Part shown: piece after piece, positions 51,830 through 59,827 of the stretch
How positions within the stretch are numbered: the first letter of the stretch is position 1
Layout: every line of letters begins with the position of its first letter
From: Geodermatophilus aquaeductus
GTDB lineage: Bacteria; Actinomycetota; Actinomycetes; Mycobacteriales; Geodermatophilaceae
NCBI RefSeq assembly: GCF_900182545.1
Contig: NZ_FXTJ01000002.1
Location: forward strand, 248,001-312,000
Direction: 5' to 3'
DNA: 64,000 nt
Notes under the pieces: model-generated
Databases searched by the model: none
What the model was told of the DNA's origin: nothing
What the model saw: only the letters and a program-made list of their open reading frames with translations
Made by a program: the position numbers and the translations under genes

Positions 51830-52196
51830 GTGCGATGCCTCCCTCGTCCCGCGTCTGCGGGGGGATCGGACAGGTCTGCGTGCCGGGCCACTGCGCACCC
51901 GGGCGCACTGGCCGGGAACCGGCGCCCTCCGGGTGAACTCCACGGAACGGATCCGGAACGCCGTGGCGACCCTAGGCACGCCTGACGGAGACCGTCCACG
52001 TCCGCAACCGATTTGTGACCGAGGCTCACGAGTGCCGCCGTCGTCCCACAACAGCGACGGTCGACGGAGCCACGCACCGCATGAGTTGCGGTCCGCAGTC
52101 GTCCACCCCGGAGGACTTCCGCCACTCGGGCGACCCGGGTGTAACGACCCTACGCCCGGGTAACCGACGGTGAGCACCGAGGGAGAGGAGCTCACC
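51830..52196. promoter_or_regulatory. Divergent control region between oppA and csbD
   Basis: These 367 bases hold no convincing gene. The oppA ribosome site lies at 51838-51845. Near csbD, 52135-52166 contains CCGGGTGTAACGACCC and then CCGGGTAACC, two CCGGGT blocks; GGGTAA resembles the -10 box (GGGTAT) of SigB-type general-stress promoters, which often drive csbD genes. No matching GTTT -35 is clear, so this is only suggestive. I see no other structure. Confidence 0.4.
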
Positions 52197-52367
52197 ATGA
52201 GCGGCATCGACAAGCTCAAGAACAAGGCCCAGGAAGTCACGGGCGAGGGCAAGGAGCGCGTCGGCGAGGCCACGGGTGACCGCGACCTGCAGGCCGAGGG
52301 CGCCAACGACAAGGCCGCCGGCAACCTCAAGCAGGCCGGCGAGAAGGTCAAGGACGTCTTCAAGTAG
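52197..52367 (+). CDS. csbD: CsbD-family stress protein
   Basis: A 56-residue, highly charged helical protein from ATG 52197 with a clear ribosome site (GAGAGGAG) upstream. KNKAQEVTGEGKERVGEATG and QAEGANDKAAGNLKQAGEKV are the typical CsbD repeats. CsbD proteins are abundant in general stress under SigB-type factors in Gram-positive bacteria; the molecular role is unknown. An in-frame earlier GTG would add nine residues and is unlikely given the ribosome site. Confidence 0.93.
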   Translation: MSGIDKLKNKAQEVTGEGKERVGEATGDRDLQAEGANDKAAGNLKQAGEKVKDVFK

Positions 52368-52384
52368 GCCGTCCCCGCACCTCA

Positions 52385-52422
52385 CCAGAGGCGCCGTCCC
52401 CGACCGGGAACGGCGCCTCTGG
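52385..52422 (+). terminator. Hairpin terminator after csbD
   Basis: Perfect 13-base arms CCAGAGGCGCCGT (52385-52397) and complement (52410-52422) around a 12-base loop, starting 18 bases after the csbD stop. Confidence 0.8.
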
Positions 52423-52455
52423 CGCGTTCAGGGGGCGACGTTCACGACGCGAGGT

Positions 52456-53214
52456 TCAGGAGGCGAGGACCGCCCGCACGGCGGGCAGCAACGGGCGGTC
52501 GGCGGCGATCCAGTCGAGCTCCTCGAGGTCGGCGGCGCACGCCCACCGCAGCTCCCGGTGCTCGCGGGCCACCGGCTCGCCGTCGGCCAGCCGCACTGAC
52601 CACACGCGCAGGGTCGAGCTCCCCGGCACCCCGCCGGCCACGGAGCCGTCCAGCAGCACCTCGCCGAGGAAGTCCTGCGGCACGACGACGACCCCGAGTT
52701 CCTCGGCGCACTCGCGCGCCAGGGCGGCGAGGTGGTCCTCCCCCGGCTCGACCTTGCCGCCGGGGAACTCCCACAGGCCGGCCAGCGGCCCGGACCCGCG
52801 CTGGGCGACCAGCACCCGGTCCCCCCGGACGACGGCGGCGCCCACCACCTGGACGACGTCGAGGGCGCGCACCGCGGCCGCGGCGGCGTAGCCGTCGAGG
52901 TGCCGGTGCATGGCGCGGCGGACCCTCCGGCGCAGGACCGCCCGGTCGGCGAGGCGGCCGAGGACGCCCGGCAGCCCGGTCTCCCAGGCCACCTCCTCCT
53001 CGACGACGGTGCCGGCGCCGGTGGCGGTGAACCGCCGCTCGTGGGTGAGCCGGCGCAGGCCGCGACGGGGGCCGGCGGCGTAGAGGTCGCGCACCGGGCG
53101 GACCGACTCGACCTCCTGCAGCGGGAACGGCCAGGGCCGGCCGAGGGCCCGTGCGACGTCGAACGCCACGGTCAGCGGCGCCGCCACGACGGTGGTGAAG
53201 CGCAACCGGTACAC
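52456..53214 (-). CDS. SRPBCC-like domain fused to NUDIX hydrolase (MutT type)
   Basis: A 252-residue protein. Residues 1-110 look like a SRPBCC/START-type polyketide-cyclase fold (FTTVVAAPLTVAFDVARAL, HERRFTATGAGTVVEEEVAW). Residues about 120-250 are a NUDIX domain with a complete box, GGKVEPGEDHLAALARE followed by CAEELGV, and the MutT-like GPLAGLWEFPGG. The NUDIX half probably hydrolyses 8-oxo-dGTP or a related nucleotide. The join is in frame without a break. Fusion of a lipid-binding-type fold to MutT is unusual; the N-terminal part may give specificity or localisation. Confidence 0.85.
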   Translation of the reverse strand: MYRLRFTTVVAAPLTVAFDVARALGRPWPFPLQEVESVRPVRDLYAAGPRRGLRRLTHERRFTATGAGTVVEEEVAWETGLPGVLGRLADRAVLRRRVRRAMHRHLDGYAAAAAVRALDVVQVVGAAVVRGDRVLVAQRGSGPLAGLWEFPGGKVEPGEDHLAALARECAEELGVVVVPQDFLGEVLLDGSVAGGVPGSSTLRVWSVRLADGEPVAREHRELRWACAADLEELDWIAADRPLLPAVRAVLAS

Positions 53215-53249
53215 ACCGTCACCCTCGCAGACCAGGCAGGATGGCCCCC

Positions 53250-53720
53250 GTGCGCATCACAGCCCGGGTCGACTACGCCGTCCGCGCGGCCGTGGAGCTG
53301 GCCGCGGCGGCGCCGGGTGCCCTGACCTGCGACCGCATCGCCACCAACCAGGGCCTGCCCTCACGCTTCCTGCAGGGGATCCTCGGCGACCTGCAGCACG
53401 CCCGGCTGGTCACCAGCCAGCGCGGCCGGGAGGGCGGCTACCGCCTGGCGCTGCCGCCGTCGGAGATCTCGATCGCCCGGGTCATGCGGGTGGAGCAGGG
53501 CTTCCTGGCCGAGGTGCACGGCCAGCGCCCCGAGGACGTGAGCTACCCCGGCGCCGCGGAGGAGCTGGCCAGCGTGTGGGTCGCCGCGCGCGCCGCGTAC
53601 CGGCGGGTGCTCGAGGAGGTCACCCTCGCCGACGTCGTCGCCGGGAAGCTGCCGGGGCACGTCGCCGAGCTCGCCGCCGTCGAGAGCGCGTGGCGCTCCT
53701 TCGGCGACGAGCCCGCCTGA
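53250..53720 (+). CDS. Rrf2-family transcriptional regulator
   Basis: About 156 residues from GTG 53250 (VRITARVDYAVRAAVELAAA), the usual Rrf2 beginning; an ATG at 53241 is also in frame. The winged helix continues with IATNQGLPSRFLQGILGDLQ and GREGGYRLALPPSEISIARV. The three-Cys Fe-S motif of IscR-type members is absent, as in CymR-like regulators of cysteine metabolism. It precedes the sulfite reductase/APS reductase genes on the same strand, so it is probably their regulator. Confidence 0.88.
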   Translation: MRITARVDYAVRAAVELAAAAPGALTCDRIATNQGLPSRFLQGILGDLQHARLVTSQRGREGGYRLALPPSEISIARVMRVEQGFLAEVHGQRPEDVSYPGAAEELASVWVAARAAYRRVLEEVTLADVVAGKLPGHVAELAAVESAWRSFGDEPA

Positions 53721-53762
53721 GCGCGCACCGGCTCTCGCCCCGCGTGTGAGACCATCGGGGGC

Positions 53763-53849
53763 GTGACGGATCGCGGCAGTCTGCTCGTCGCGCGTCTGCA
53801 CATCGACCTCGCCCTGGTCAGCAGCGCCGCCTGTCGCGCCGCGCGCTGA
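53763..53849 (+). CDS. 28-residue cysteine-type leader peptide
   Basis: GTG 53763 to TGA 53849 encodes VTDRGSLLVARLHIDLALVS followed by SAACRAAR. The LHIDL and AACR elements are the pattern of the short putative leader peptides found before sulfur-metabolism operons across actinobacteria. In mycobacteria such uORFs control downstream genes by ribosome stalling at Cys codons when cysteine is low. It lies 96 bases before sirA, the correct place for attenuation. Confidence 0.75.
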   Translation: MTDRGSLLVARLHIDLALVSSAACRAAR

Positions 53850-53945
53850 CCACCAGTCCTCCCTGCGGCCCCCGGCCGCGAACCGACCTGGCAGCGCCTC
53901 CGCGCGGGTGCAGACCGGCGCGGCCGGCGCAGAGAGAAGTGCACC

Positions 53946-55619
53946 GTGTCCGCTCCTCCGCGTACGAGCAACCGGCCCCAGCGGGGCCAGGGCCAGTGGG
54001 CGCTCGGCTACCGGGAGCCGCTGAACCCCAACGAGCGGATGAAGAAGGACTCCGACGGGCTCGAGGTCCGTCAGCGCATCCTCGACATCTACTCCAAGAC
54101 CGGCTTCGACGGCATCGACCCCGGTGACCTGCGCGGGCGCATGCGCTGGATGGGCCTCTACACCCAGCGCGCCCAGGGCATCCCCGGCGGCAAGACCGCC
54201 GTGCTGGAGCCCGAGGAGCTCGAGGACTCCTACTTCATGATGCGGGCCCGCATCGACGGCGGGCAGCTGACCAGCGACGCGCTCCGGGTCCTCGGCGGCA
54301 TCAGCACCGAGTTCGGCCGCGACGTCGCCGACGTCACCGACCGGCAGAACGTGCAGTACCACTGGATCCGCATCGAGGACGTGCCCGAGATCTGGCGGCG
54401 GCTGGAGTCGGTGGGCCTGAGCACGATGGAGGCCTGCGGCGACGTGCCGCGCGTCATGCTCGGCTGCCCGCTCGCCGGCATCCTCGAGGACGAGGTCATC
54501 GACGCCACCGACGTCATCAGCGAGACCGTCGCCAAGTACGTCGGCAACCCCGAGTTCAGCAACCTGCCGCGCAAGTGGAAGACGTCGATGTCCGGCTGCG
54601 TCGACCACTGCACCGAGCCCGAGATCGACGACGTCTCGTTCGTCGGCGTGGTGAACGAGGCGGGCGAGGCCGGCTACGACCTGTGGGTCGGCGGCGGCCT
54701 GTCCACCAACCCGATGTTCGCCCAGCGGATCGGCGTGTTCGTCCGGCCCGACCAGGTCACCGACGTGTGGGCCGCCTGCACCTCGATCTTCCGGGACTAC
54801 GGCTACCGCCGGCAGCGCAACCGCGCCCGGATCAAGTTCCTCATGGCCGACTGGGGCCCGGAGAAGTTCCGCCAGGTGCTGCAGGACGAGTACGTGAAGG
54901 AGGCGCTGCCCGACGGCCCGGCGCCCGCGCCGGCGAAGCACGACCAGCGCGACCACGTCGGCGTCTCGAGGCAGAAGGACGGCCACAACGCCGTCGGCTT
55001 CGCGCTGCGCACCGGCCGGATCAGCGGCTCGCTGCTCACCACGATCGCCGACCTCGCCGACCGCTACGGGCAGGGCCGCATCCGGACGACGACGCAGCAG
55101 AAGCTGGTCATCCTCGACGTGCCCGACGAGCAGGTCGAGGAGCTGGTCGAGGCCCTCGCCGAGCACGACCTGCAGGTGCGGCCGAGCGCCTTCCGCCGCG
55201 GGACCATGGCCTGCACGGGCCTGGAGTTCTGCAAGCTGGCGATCGTCGAGACCAAGCAGCACGCGCAGGACCTCTACGCGGAGCTGGAGAAGCGGCTCCC
55301 GGACTTCGACACGCCCATCGGGATCAACGTCAACGGCTGCCCGAACAGCTGCGCCCGGTTCCAGACCGCCGACATCGGCTTCAAGGGCTCGATGGTCCGC
55401 GACGACAACGGCGAGATGGTCGAGGGCTTCCAGGTGCACCTCGGCGGGCACCTCGGCGTGGAGGCCACCTTCGGCCGCAAGTTCCGTGGCCACAAGGTGA
55501 CCAAGGCCGAGACCGCCGACTACTGCGAGCGGCTGCTGCGCGGCTTCCTCGAGCGGCGCACCCCCGGCGAGTCCTTCGCCCACTACGTCTCCCGCGCCGA
55601 GGAGGCCTGGTTGCTGTGA
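53946..55619 (+). CDS. sirA: Ferredoxin-dependent sulfite reductase (SirA/NirA family)
   Basis: A 557-residue siroheme enzyme from GTG 53946. The [4Fe-4S]/siroheme Cys ligands are in ACTGLEFCKLAI (C-x5-C) and NGCPNSCARF (C-x3-C). The two ferredoxin-like halves are each present, and siroheme-phosphate-binding Arg/Lys residues are plentiful. Tyr72 and Cys164 align, by equal offset, with the Tyr69-Cys161 pair that forms a covalent crosslink near the active site in M. tuberculosis NirA. With cysH next door the function is sulfite to sulfide. Electrons probably come from ferredoxin. Confidence 0.95.
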   Translation: MSAPPRTSNRPQRGQGQWALGYREPLNPNERMKKDSDGLEVRQRILDIYSKTGFDGIDPGDLRGRMRWMGLYTQRAQGIPGGKTAVLEPEELEDSYFMMRARIDGGQLTSDALRVLGGISTEFGRDVADVTDRQNVQYHWIRIEDVPEIWRRLESVGLSTMEACGDVPRVMLGCPLAGILEDEVIDATDVISETVAKYVGNPEFSNLPRKWKTSMSGCVDHCTEPEIDDVSFVGVVNEAGEAGYDLWVGGGLSTNPMFAQRIGVFVRPDQVTDVWAACTSIFRDYGYRRQRNRARIKFLMADWGPEKFRQVLQDEYVKEALPDGPAPAPAKHDQRDHVGVSRQKDGHNAVGFALRTGRISGSLLTTIADLADRYGQGRIRTTTQQKLVILDVPDEQVEELVEALAEHDLQVRPSAFRRGTMACTGLEFCKLAIVETKQHAQDLYAELEKRLPDFDTPIGINVNGCPNSCARFQTADIGFKGSMVRDDNGEMVEGFQVHLGGHLGVEATFGRKFRGHKVTKAETADYCERLLRGFLERRTPGESFAHYVSRAEEAWLL

Positions 55620-55629
55620 CGGTGCTCCT

Positions 55630-55800
55630 GTGACCGAGGAGGAGCCGGCGCCGTCGGGAAGGCAGCGCCAGCTTCCCGTGTTCCACTGCCCGTACTGCGG
55701 CGACGAGGACCTGACCCCGCACGACGAGGGCGGGTGGCGCTGCGGTGCCTGTCTGCGGGCCTTCTCGGTCCGCCTGATCGCGACGGGGGTGCAGGAGTGA
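55630..55800 (+). CDS. 56-residue zinc-ribbon peptide between sirA and cysH
   Basis: GTG 55630 to TGA 55800, with two C-x2-C knuckles (FHCPYCGDED and WRCGACLRAF) as in a zinc ribbon. It begins ten bases after sirA, and its stop overlaps the cysH start by four bases. The same small gene occurs at this position in Streptomyces-type sulfur clusters, as I recall. The role is unknown; a metallochaperone, Fe-S assembly helper or regulator are all possible. Confidence 0.8.
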   Translation: MTEEEPAPSGRQRQLPVFHCPYCGDEDLTPHDEGGWRCGACLRAFSVRLIATGVQE

Positions 55801-56522
55801 CGGCTGCAGGAACGGCCAGGGCCATCCAGGCGACGCCGGAGCTCGCCGCCGACGCCGACGCCCGGTTCGAGGGCATCGCCGACCCGGTCGAGCAGGCCCT
55901 CGCCGTGCTGCGCTGGGCCGGGGAGACGTTCGGCGACGACTTCGCCGTCACCTCCTCGATGGCCGACGGGCTGCTCGCGCACCTGGCCTCCCGCGCGGTG
56001 CCCGGCGTGCACGTGGTCTTCCTCGACACCGGCTACCACTTCGCCGAGACGATCGGCACGCGGGACTGGATCAGCAGCGTCCTGCCCATCACGCTGATGA
56101 ACGTGACACCGCCGCGGACGGTCGCCGAGCAGGACGCCGAGCACGGCCCGGCGCTGCACGACCGCGACCCGGACCTGTGCTGCTCGCTGCGCAAGGTGCA
56201 GCCGCTGGCCGCCGCGCTGGCCGGCTACACCGCGTGGGGCTCGGGCGTGCGCCGCGACGAGGCGGCCACCCGCGCCGGCACGCGGGTCGTCGACTGGGAC
56301 GCCAAGCGCGGGATGGTCAAGGTCAACCCGCTGGCGGCCTGGACGCAGGACGACGTCGACGCCTACATCGCCGAGCACCAGGTGCCGGTCAACCCGCTGC
56401 AGGAGATCGGGTACGCCTCGATCGGCTGCGCCCCGTGCACCCGTCCGGTCGCGCCGGGCGAGGACCCGCGCGCGGGCCGCTGGGCCGGCCGCGGCAAGAC
56501 CGAGTGCGGCCTGCACGTCTAG
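55797..56522 (+). CDS. cysH: Adenylyl-sulfate (APS) reductase CysH
   Basis: About 241 residues from GTG 55797. The PAPS/APS reductase fold shows DDFAVTSSMADGLLAHLA (substrate loop) and VFLDTGYHFAET. Fe-S ligands typical of the APS-using form are present: DLCCSLRKVQPL (Cys-Cys) and IGCAPCTRPV (C-x2-C), and the C-terminal ECGLH holds the catalytic Cys. It reduces APS to sulfite for sirA. This cluster-containing form uses APS directly and does not need CysC. Confidence 0.94.
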   Translation: MTAAGTARAIQATPELAADADARFEGIADPVEQALAVLRWAGETFGDDFAVTSSMADGLLAHLASRAVPGVHVVFLDTGYHFAETIGTRDWISSVLPITLMNVTPPRTVAEQDAEHGPALHDRDPDLCCSLRKVQPLAAALAGYTAWGSGVRRDEAATRAGTRVVDWDAKRGMVKVNPLAAWTQDDVDAYIAEHQVPVNPLQEIGYASIGCAPCTRPVAPGEDPRAGRWAGRGKTECGLHV

Positions 56523-56524
56523 GA

Positions 56525-56824
56525 GTGCCTGACGTGCCCCGGCCCCCGCGCCTGTCCCCCGACGAGGTCACGGCGGGCCTGCGCGCCCTGCCGCAGTGGT
56601 CCGGGGACGTCACCGGCCTGCACCGGACGGTCGAGCTGTCCTCGTTCCGCGCCGCGGTGGCGGGCATCGTGGCGATCGCCGACGTCGCCGAGGAGATGGA
56701 CCACCACCCCGACGTCGACCTGCGCTGGCGGACGCTGCACCTGACGCTGGTCAGCCACTCCGCGGGCGGCGTGAGCGCCCTCGACCTCGAGCTCGCCCGC
56801 CGGATCGACGAGCTGCTCCCCTAG
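56525..56824 (+). CDS. Pterin-4a-carbinolamine dehydratase
   Basis: A 99-residue protein from GTG 56525 (GTG 56534 possible). The family motif EEMDHHPDVDLRWRTLHLTL holds the catalytic His pair, followed by VSHSAGGVSALDLELARRID. It dehydrates 4a-hydroxytetrahydrobiopterin and, in many bacteria, also stabilises transcription factors. It lies directly after cysH, in the same direction, but a link with sulfur is not obvious. The next gene is convergent and overlaps by four bases. Confidence 0.9.
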   Translation: MPDVPRPPRLSPDEVTAGLRALPQWSGDVTGLHRTVELSSFRAAVAGIVAIADVAEEMDHHPDVDLRWRTLHLTLVSHSAGGVSALDLELARRIDELLP

Positions 56825-57213
56825 TCCGAGACGGGCAGGACCAGCAGGCGCAGCAGGCGGTCGGCCTCGGCGTCGGGGTCCTCGGTGAGGCCGGTGTGCA
56901 CCGGGCCGGGCTGCACGACCGTGCTGCGGGGCGCGGTGAGCCAGCGGAAGCGCGAGCCGAGCGCCTCCCGCCCGGCGGCGCCGGCCGCGGGGTCGGCGGC
57001 GCAGACGTCGGCGGCGGCCTGCAGCGCCCGCCCGATGGCGGCGGGGTCGGCCGTCGGGTCCAGCGCGCGCAGCCGGTCGACGTCGAGGTGCACGCGGCTG
57101 CCCAGGTAGTCGCGCTGGCGGCAGTAGACGAGGACGCCGGCGTTGAGCGCCTCGCCCCGCTCCACCCGCGGCACCACCCGCAGGACGGCGTACTCGAAGG
57201 TCTCCCGGCTCAC
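56821..57213 (-). CDS. DUF3037 protein
   Basis: A 130-residue protein from GTG 57213, overlapping the kinase-like gene stop by four bases. The start FEYAVLRVVPRVERGEALNA and GVLVYCRQRDYLGSRVHLD are the DUF3037 hallmarks. The function is unknown. Across many bacteria DUF3037 is encoded beside a HipA-like kinase gene, as here, which suggests a partner or substrate relation. Confidence 0.87.
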   Translation of the reverse strand: MSRETFEYAVLRVVPRVERGEALNAGVLVYCRQRDYLGSRVHLDVDRLRALDPTADPAAIGRALQAAADVCAADPAAGAAGREALGSRFRWLTAPRSTVVQPGPVHTGLTEDPDAEADRLLRLLVLPVSD

Positions 57214-58064
57214 CGCTGCCGCACCCCCTCGGGCGGGGGCGGGCCGAGCCACGCCGGCCGGTTCTCCCCGCGCGGCGCCCGGCGGCGGCCTCCCCCGGCG
57301 GCGGCCGCGGCCACCACGCCGGGCAGCCAGGCGTCGCGGGCGGCGAGGCGGGCCAGCAGTTGCGCGACGTAGCGCTCGCGGACGGCGGCCGGCGGCTCGT
57401 CGGGCTCGGGGCCCTCCAGCCAGTCGTCGGGCACCTGCGCCAGCACCCGCTCCAGCAGCGCCCGGCTGACCCGCGGCGCGAGGTCGGCGTCGGCGGCCCG
57501 CAGGTCGGGCGCGCACTCGAGGAGGGCGTGCTGCGCGGCGTCGTAGGGCCGCGCGACGGCGGCCGGCGCGCCCGGCCAGTGGTGGTGGAACGTCAGCGCG
57601 GCGCCGTGGTCGATGAGCTGGAGCCGGCCGTGCCAGAACAGCATGTTGGGGTTGCGCCAGGACCGGTCGACGTTGCCCACGAGCGCGTCGAACCACAGCA
57701 CCCGCCCGGCCAGCTCGGGCTCGACCTCGCCCACGCCGGCCTCGAAGTCCAGCGCACCGGGCAGGTAGTCCAGCCCGAGGTTGCGCCCGGCCGAGCGCTG
57801 CAGCAGCTCCTGCACCTCCGGGTCGGGCTCGCCGACGGCCAGCTCCGGGACGACGTCGACGGTGACCAGCGCGGGCACCGGCAGCGCCAGCGCCCGGGCC
57901 AGCTCGCCGCACACCACCTCGGCCACCAGCACCCGCACGCCCTGCCCGGCCGCCCGCCACTTGACCACGTAGGTCCCGAGGTCGTCGGCCTCCATGAGCC
58001 CGGGCAGCGAGCCGCCCTCGCGCAGCGGGGTGACGTAGCGGGTGGCGGTGACGGCGGGCAACAC
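57210..58064 (-). CDS. HipA-like kinase without HipB partner
   Basis: About 284 residues from GTG 58064. The catalytic core of the HipA/PI4K-like fold is visible: TYVVKWRAAGQGVRVLVAEV has the ATP-binding Lys, VLWFDALVGNVDRSWRNPNM contains the catalytic Asp and the Asn that binds magnesium, and LQLIDHGAALTF has the metal-binding Asp. No HipB-type helix-turn-helix gene is adjacent; DUF3037 takes that position. Whether it phosphorylates a protein or a small molecule is unknown. Confidence 0.87.
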   Translation of the reverse strand: MLPAVTATRYVTPLREGGSLPGLMEADDLGTYVVKWRAAGQGVRVLVAEVVCGELARALALPVPALVTVDVVPELAVGEPDPEVQELLQRSAGRNLGLDYLPGALDFEAGVGEVEPELAGRVLWFDALVGNVDRSWRNPNMLFWHGRLQLIDHGAALTFHHHWPGAPAAVARPYDAAQHALLECAPDLRAADADLAPRVSRALLERVLAQVPDDWLEGPEPDEPPAAVRERYVAQLLARLAARDAWLPGVVAAAAAGGGRRRAPRGENRPAWLGPPPPEGVRQR

Positions 58065-58100
58065 AGTGCCGGACAACCTACGCCGGTCCAGACTGGGCCC

Positions 58101-58649
58101 ATGGGCCTGTTCCGGGTCGTGTCGCCCGAGGGCCTGCGCGACGTGCCGCTCACCTACGCCGAGGTCGGCGCCACGCGCGCCGCCGAGCTCCCGGCCAGCT
58201 ACCTGCCCGGCGAGTGGACCGAGGTGGTCGGCACCGGGCGGGAGACGTTCGAGCGGGTCTCGGCGGCGATCTTCGCCTGGACACCGCAGCGCAGCACGGG
58301 CCTGCGTGTCCGCGCCACCGGCTCCCCGGGTGAGGTCGGCACGGTCGTCGTCCTCACCGCCGGGCTGCCGAAGCTGGGCTACGACATCCCGTGCCGCGTC
58401 GTGTGGGCGTCCACGACCGGTGACGAGCGCGGCTTCGCCTACGGCACGCTGCCCGGCCACCCGGAGAGCGGCGAGGAGTGCTTCACCGTGCGGCTCACCG
58501 ACGGCGGCGACGTCGTCGTCACCATCCGGGTGTTCTCCCGGCTGGCCACGCCGGCCGCCCGCGCCCTGCCCCCGGTGAGCCGGGCCGTGCAGGGCCTGGC
58601 GACCCGCCGCTACCTGTCCGCGCTGCGCCGGGCCGCCCGCGACCGATGA
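58101..58649 (+). CDS. DUF1990 protein
   Basis: A 182-residue protein from ATG 58101. It contains the DUF1990 patterns PLTYAEVGATRAAELPASYL and PCRVVWASTTGDERGFAYGT, with a repeating beta-strand layout similar to START-like folds. Its function is unknown. The TGA overlaps the ATG of the serine hydrolase, so they are coupled. Confidence 0.87.
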   Translation: MGLFRVVSPEGLRDVPLTYAEVGATRAAELPASYLPGEWTEVVGTGRETFERVSAAIFAWTPQRSTGLRVRATGSPGEVGTVVVLTAGLPKLGYDIPCRVVWASTTGDERGFAYGTLPGHPESGEECFTVRLTDGGDVVVTIRVFSRLATPAARALPPVSRAVQGLATRRYLSALRRAARDR

Positions 58650-59827
58650 GCGCGGGCTCCCGCGCCGGTCGACAGGACATGGGACTGGCCGAGGAGATCG
58701 AGCAGGTGGTGGCCGACGCGGTGGCGGCCGGGGCGGTGCCGGGCGCCGCGTGGCTGGTGCGGCGCGACGGCGAGGTGGCCCGGGGCGCGGCGGGCACGCA
58801 CACCCCGGGCGGCGGGGACCCGGTGCGGCCCGACACCGTCTTCCGCCTCTCCTCGGTGACCAAGCCCGTGGTGGCCACGGCCGCGCTGACCCTCGTCGAC
58901 GACGGCACGCTGACCCTCGACGAACCGGTGGACCGGCTGCTGCCCGAACTGGCCGGCCGCGTGGTGCTGGCCGACCCCGCCGACGCCGGCGCCGGGACCG
59001 TTCCCGCACGGCGGCCGATCACCGTCCGCGACGTCCTCACCTTCCGGCTGGGGCTCGGCATCGACTTCACCGCGCCGTGGCCCACGCCGACCGTGGCCGC
59101 GCTGGGCGAGACCGGGCTGCCGGCCGGGCCGCCGCAGCCGCAGGCCGCTCCTCCGCCCGATGAGTGGCTGCGCCGGGTGGCCGGCGTGCCGCTGGCGTAC
59201 CAGCCCGGCGAGCGCTGGCTCTACCACGTGGGCGCGAGCGTGCTCGGCGTCCTCGTGGCCCGCGCCGCCGGCCGGCCCCTGCCCGACGTGCTCGCCGAGC
59301 GGGTGCTCACCCCGCTCGGGATGACCGATACCGGCTTCGGCGTGCCCGCAGCCGCGCGCGACCGCCTCGGGCCGCACTGGACGCCGCCGGGCGACGACGG
59401 CTCCCGCGAGCTCTACGACGCCGCCGACGGCCAGTGGGCCGCCCCGCCGGCCTTCCCCGACGGCGGTGACGGGCTGGTGTCCACCGTTGACGACCTCGCC
59501 GTCCTCGCGCGGGTGCTGCTGGCCGGTGGCGAGCCGGTGCTCCACGAGGACACGGTGGCGGCGATGCTCACCGAGCAGGCCGGCCCGGTCGACGACGAGG
59601 GCGGCGGGTGGGGCCTGGGCCTGGGCGTCCGCCGCACCGACGAGCCCGGCGGGCGGCACGCCTGGTCCTTCGGCTGGGACGGCGGCCTGGGCAGCACCTG
59701 GTGGACCGACCCGGTCACCGGCACCACCGCGGTGCTGCTCACCAACCAGATGTGGTCCTCCCCCGCGCCTCCGGAGGTGTTCGACGCCTTCCGTGAGGTG
59801 GCGTTCCGCTCGGCCACCTTCGCTTAA
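58646..59827 (+). CDS. Beta-lactamase-fold serine hydrolase
   Basis: About 393 residues from ATG 58646. The SxxK nucleophile is S70-V-T-K73 (FRLSSVTKPVV), the Tyr motif is YHVGASVLGV with Tyr as base, and the third motif region is SFGWDGGLGS in place of KTG. This is the class C penicillin-binding/esterase type. No signal peptide is evident, so it may act in the cytosol as an esterase. It is the last normal high-GC gene before the composition change. Confidence 0.88.
   Translation: MSAGSRAGRQDMGLAEEIEQVVADAVAAGAVPGAAWLVRRDGEVARGAAGTHTPGGGDPVRPDTVFRLSSVTKPVVATAALTLVDDGTLTLDEPVDRLLPELAGRVVLADPADAGAGTVPARRPITVRDVLTFRLGLGIDFTAPWPTPTVAALGETGLPAGPPQPQAAPPPDEWLRRVAGVPLAYQPGERWLYHVGASVLGVLVARAAGRPLPDVLAERVLTPLGMTDTGFGVPAAARDRLGPHWTPPGDDGSRELYDAADGQWAAPPAFPDGGDGLVSTVDDLAVLARVLLAGGEPVLHEDTVAAMLTEQAGPVDDEGGGWGLGLGVRRTDEPGGRHAWSFGWDGGLGSTWWTDPVTGTTAVLLTNQMWSSPAPPEVFDAFREVAFRSATFA

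Noticed and set aside
53361-56516. 1051-residue minus-strand frame opposite sirA and cysH
   Set aside because: Antisense shadow; composition is low-complexity and no motif is seen, while the plus strand encodes complete enzymes.
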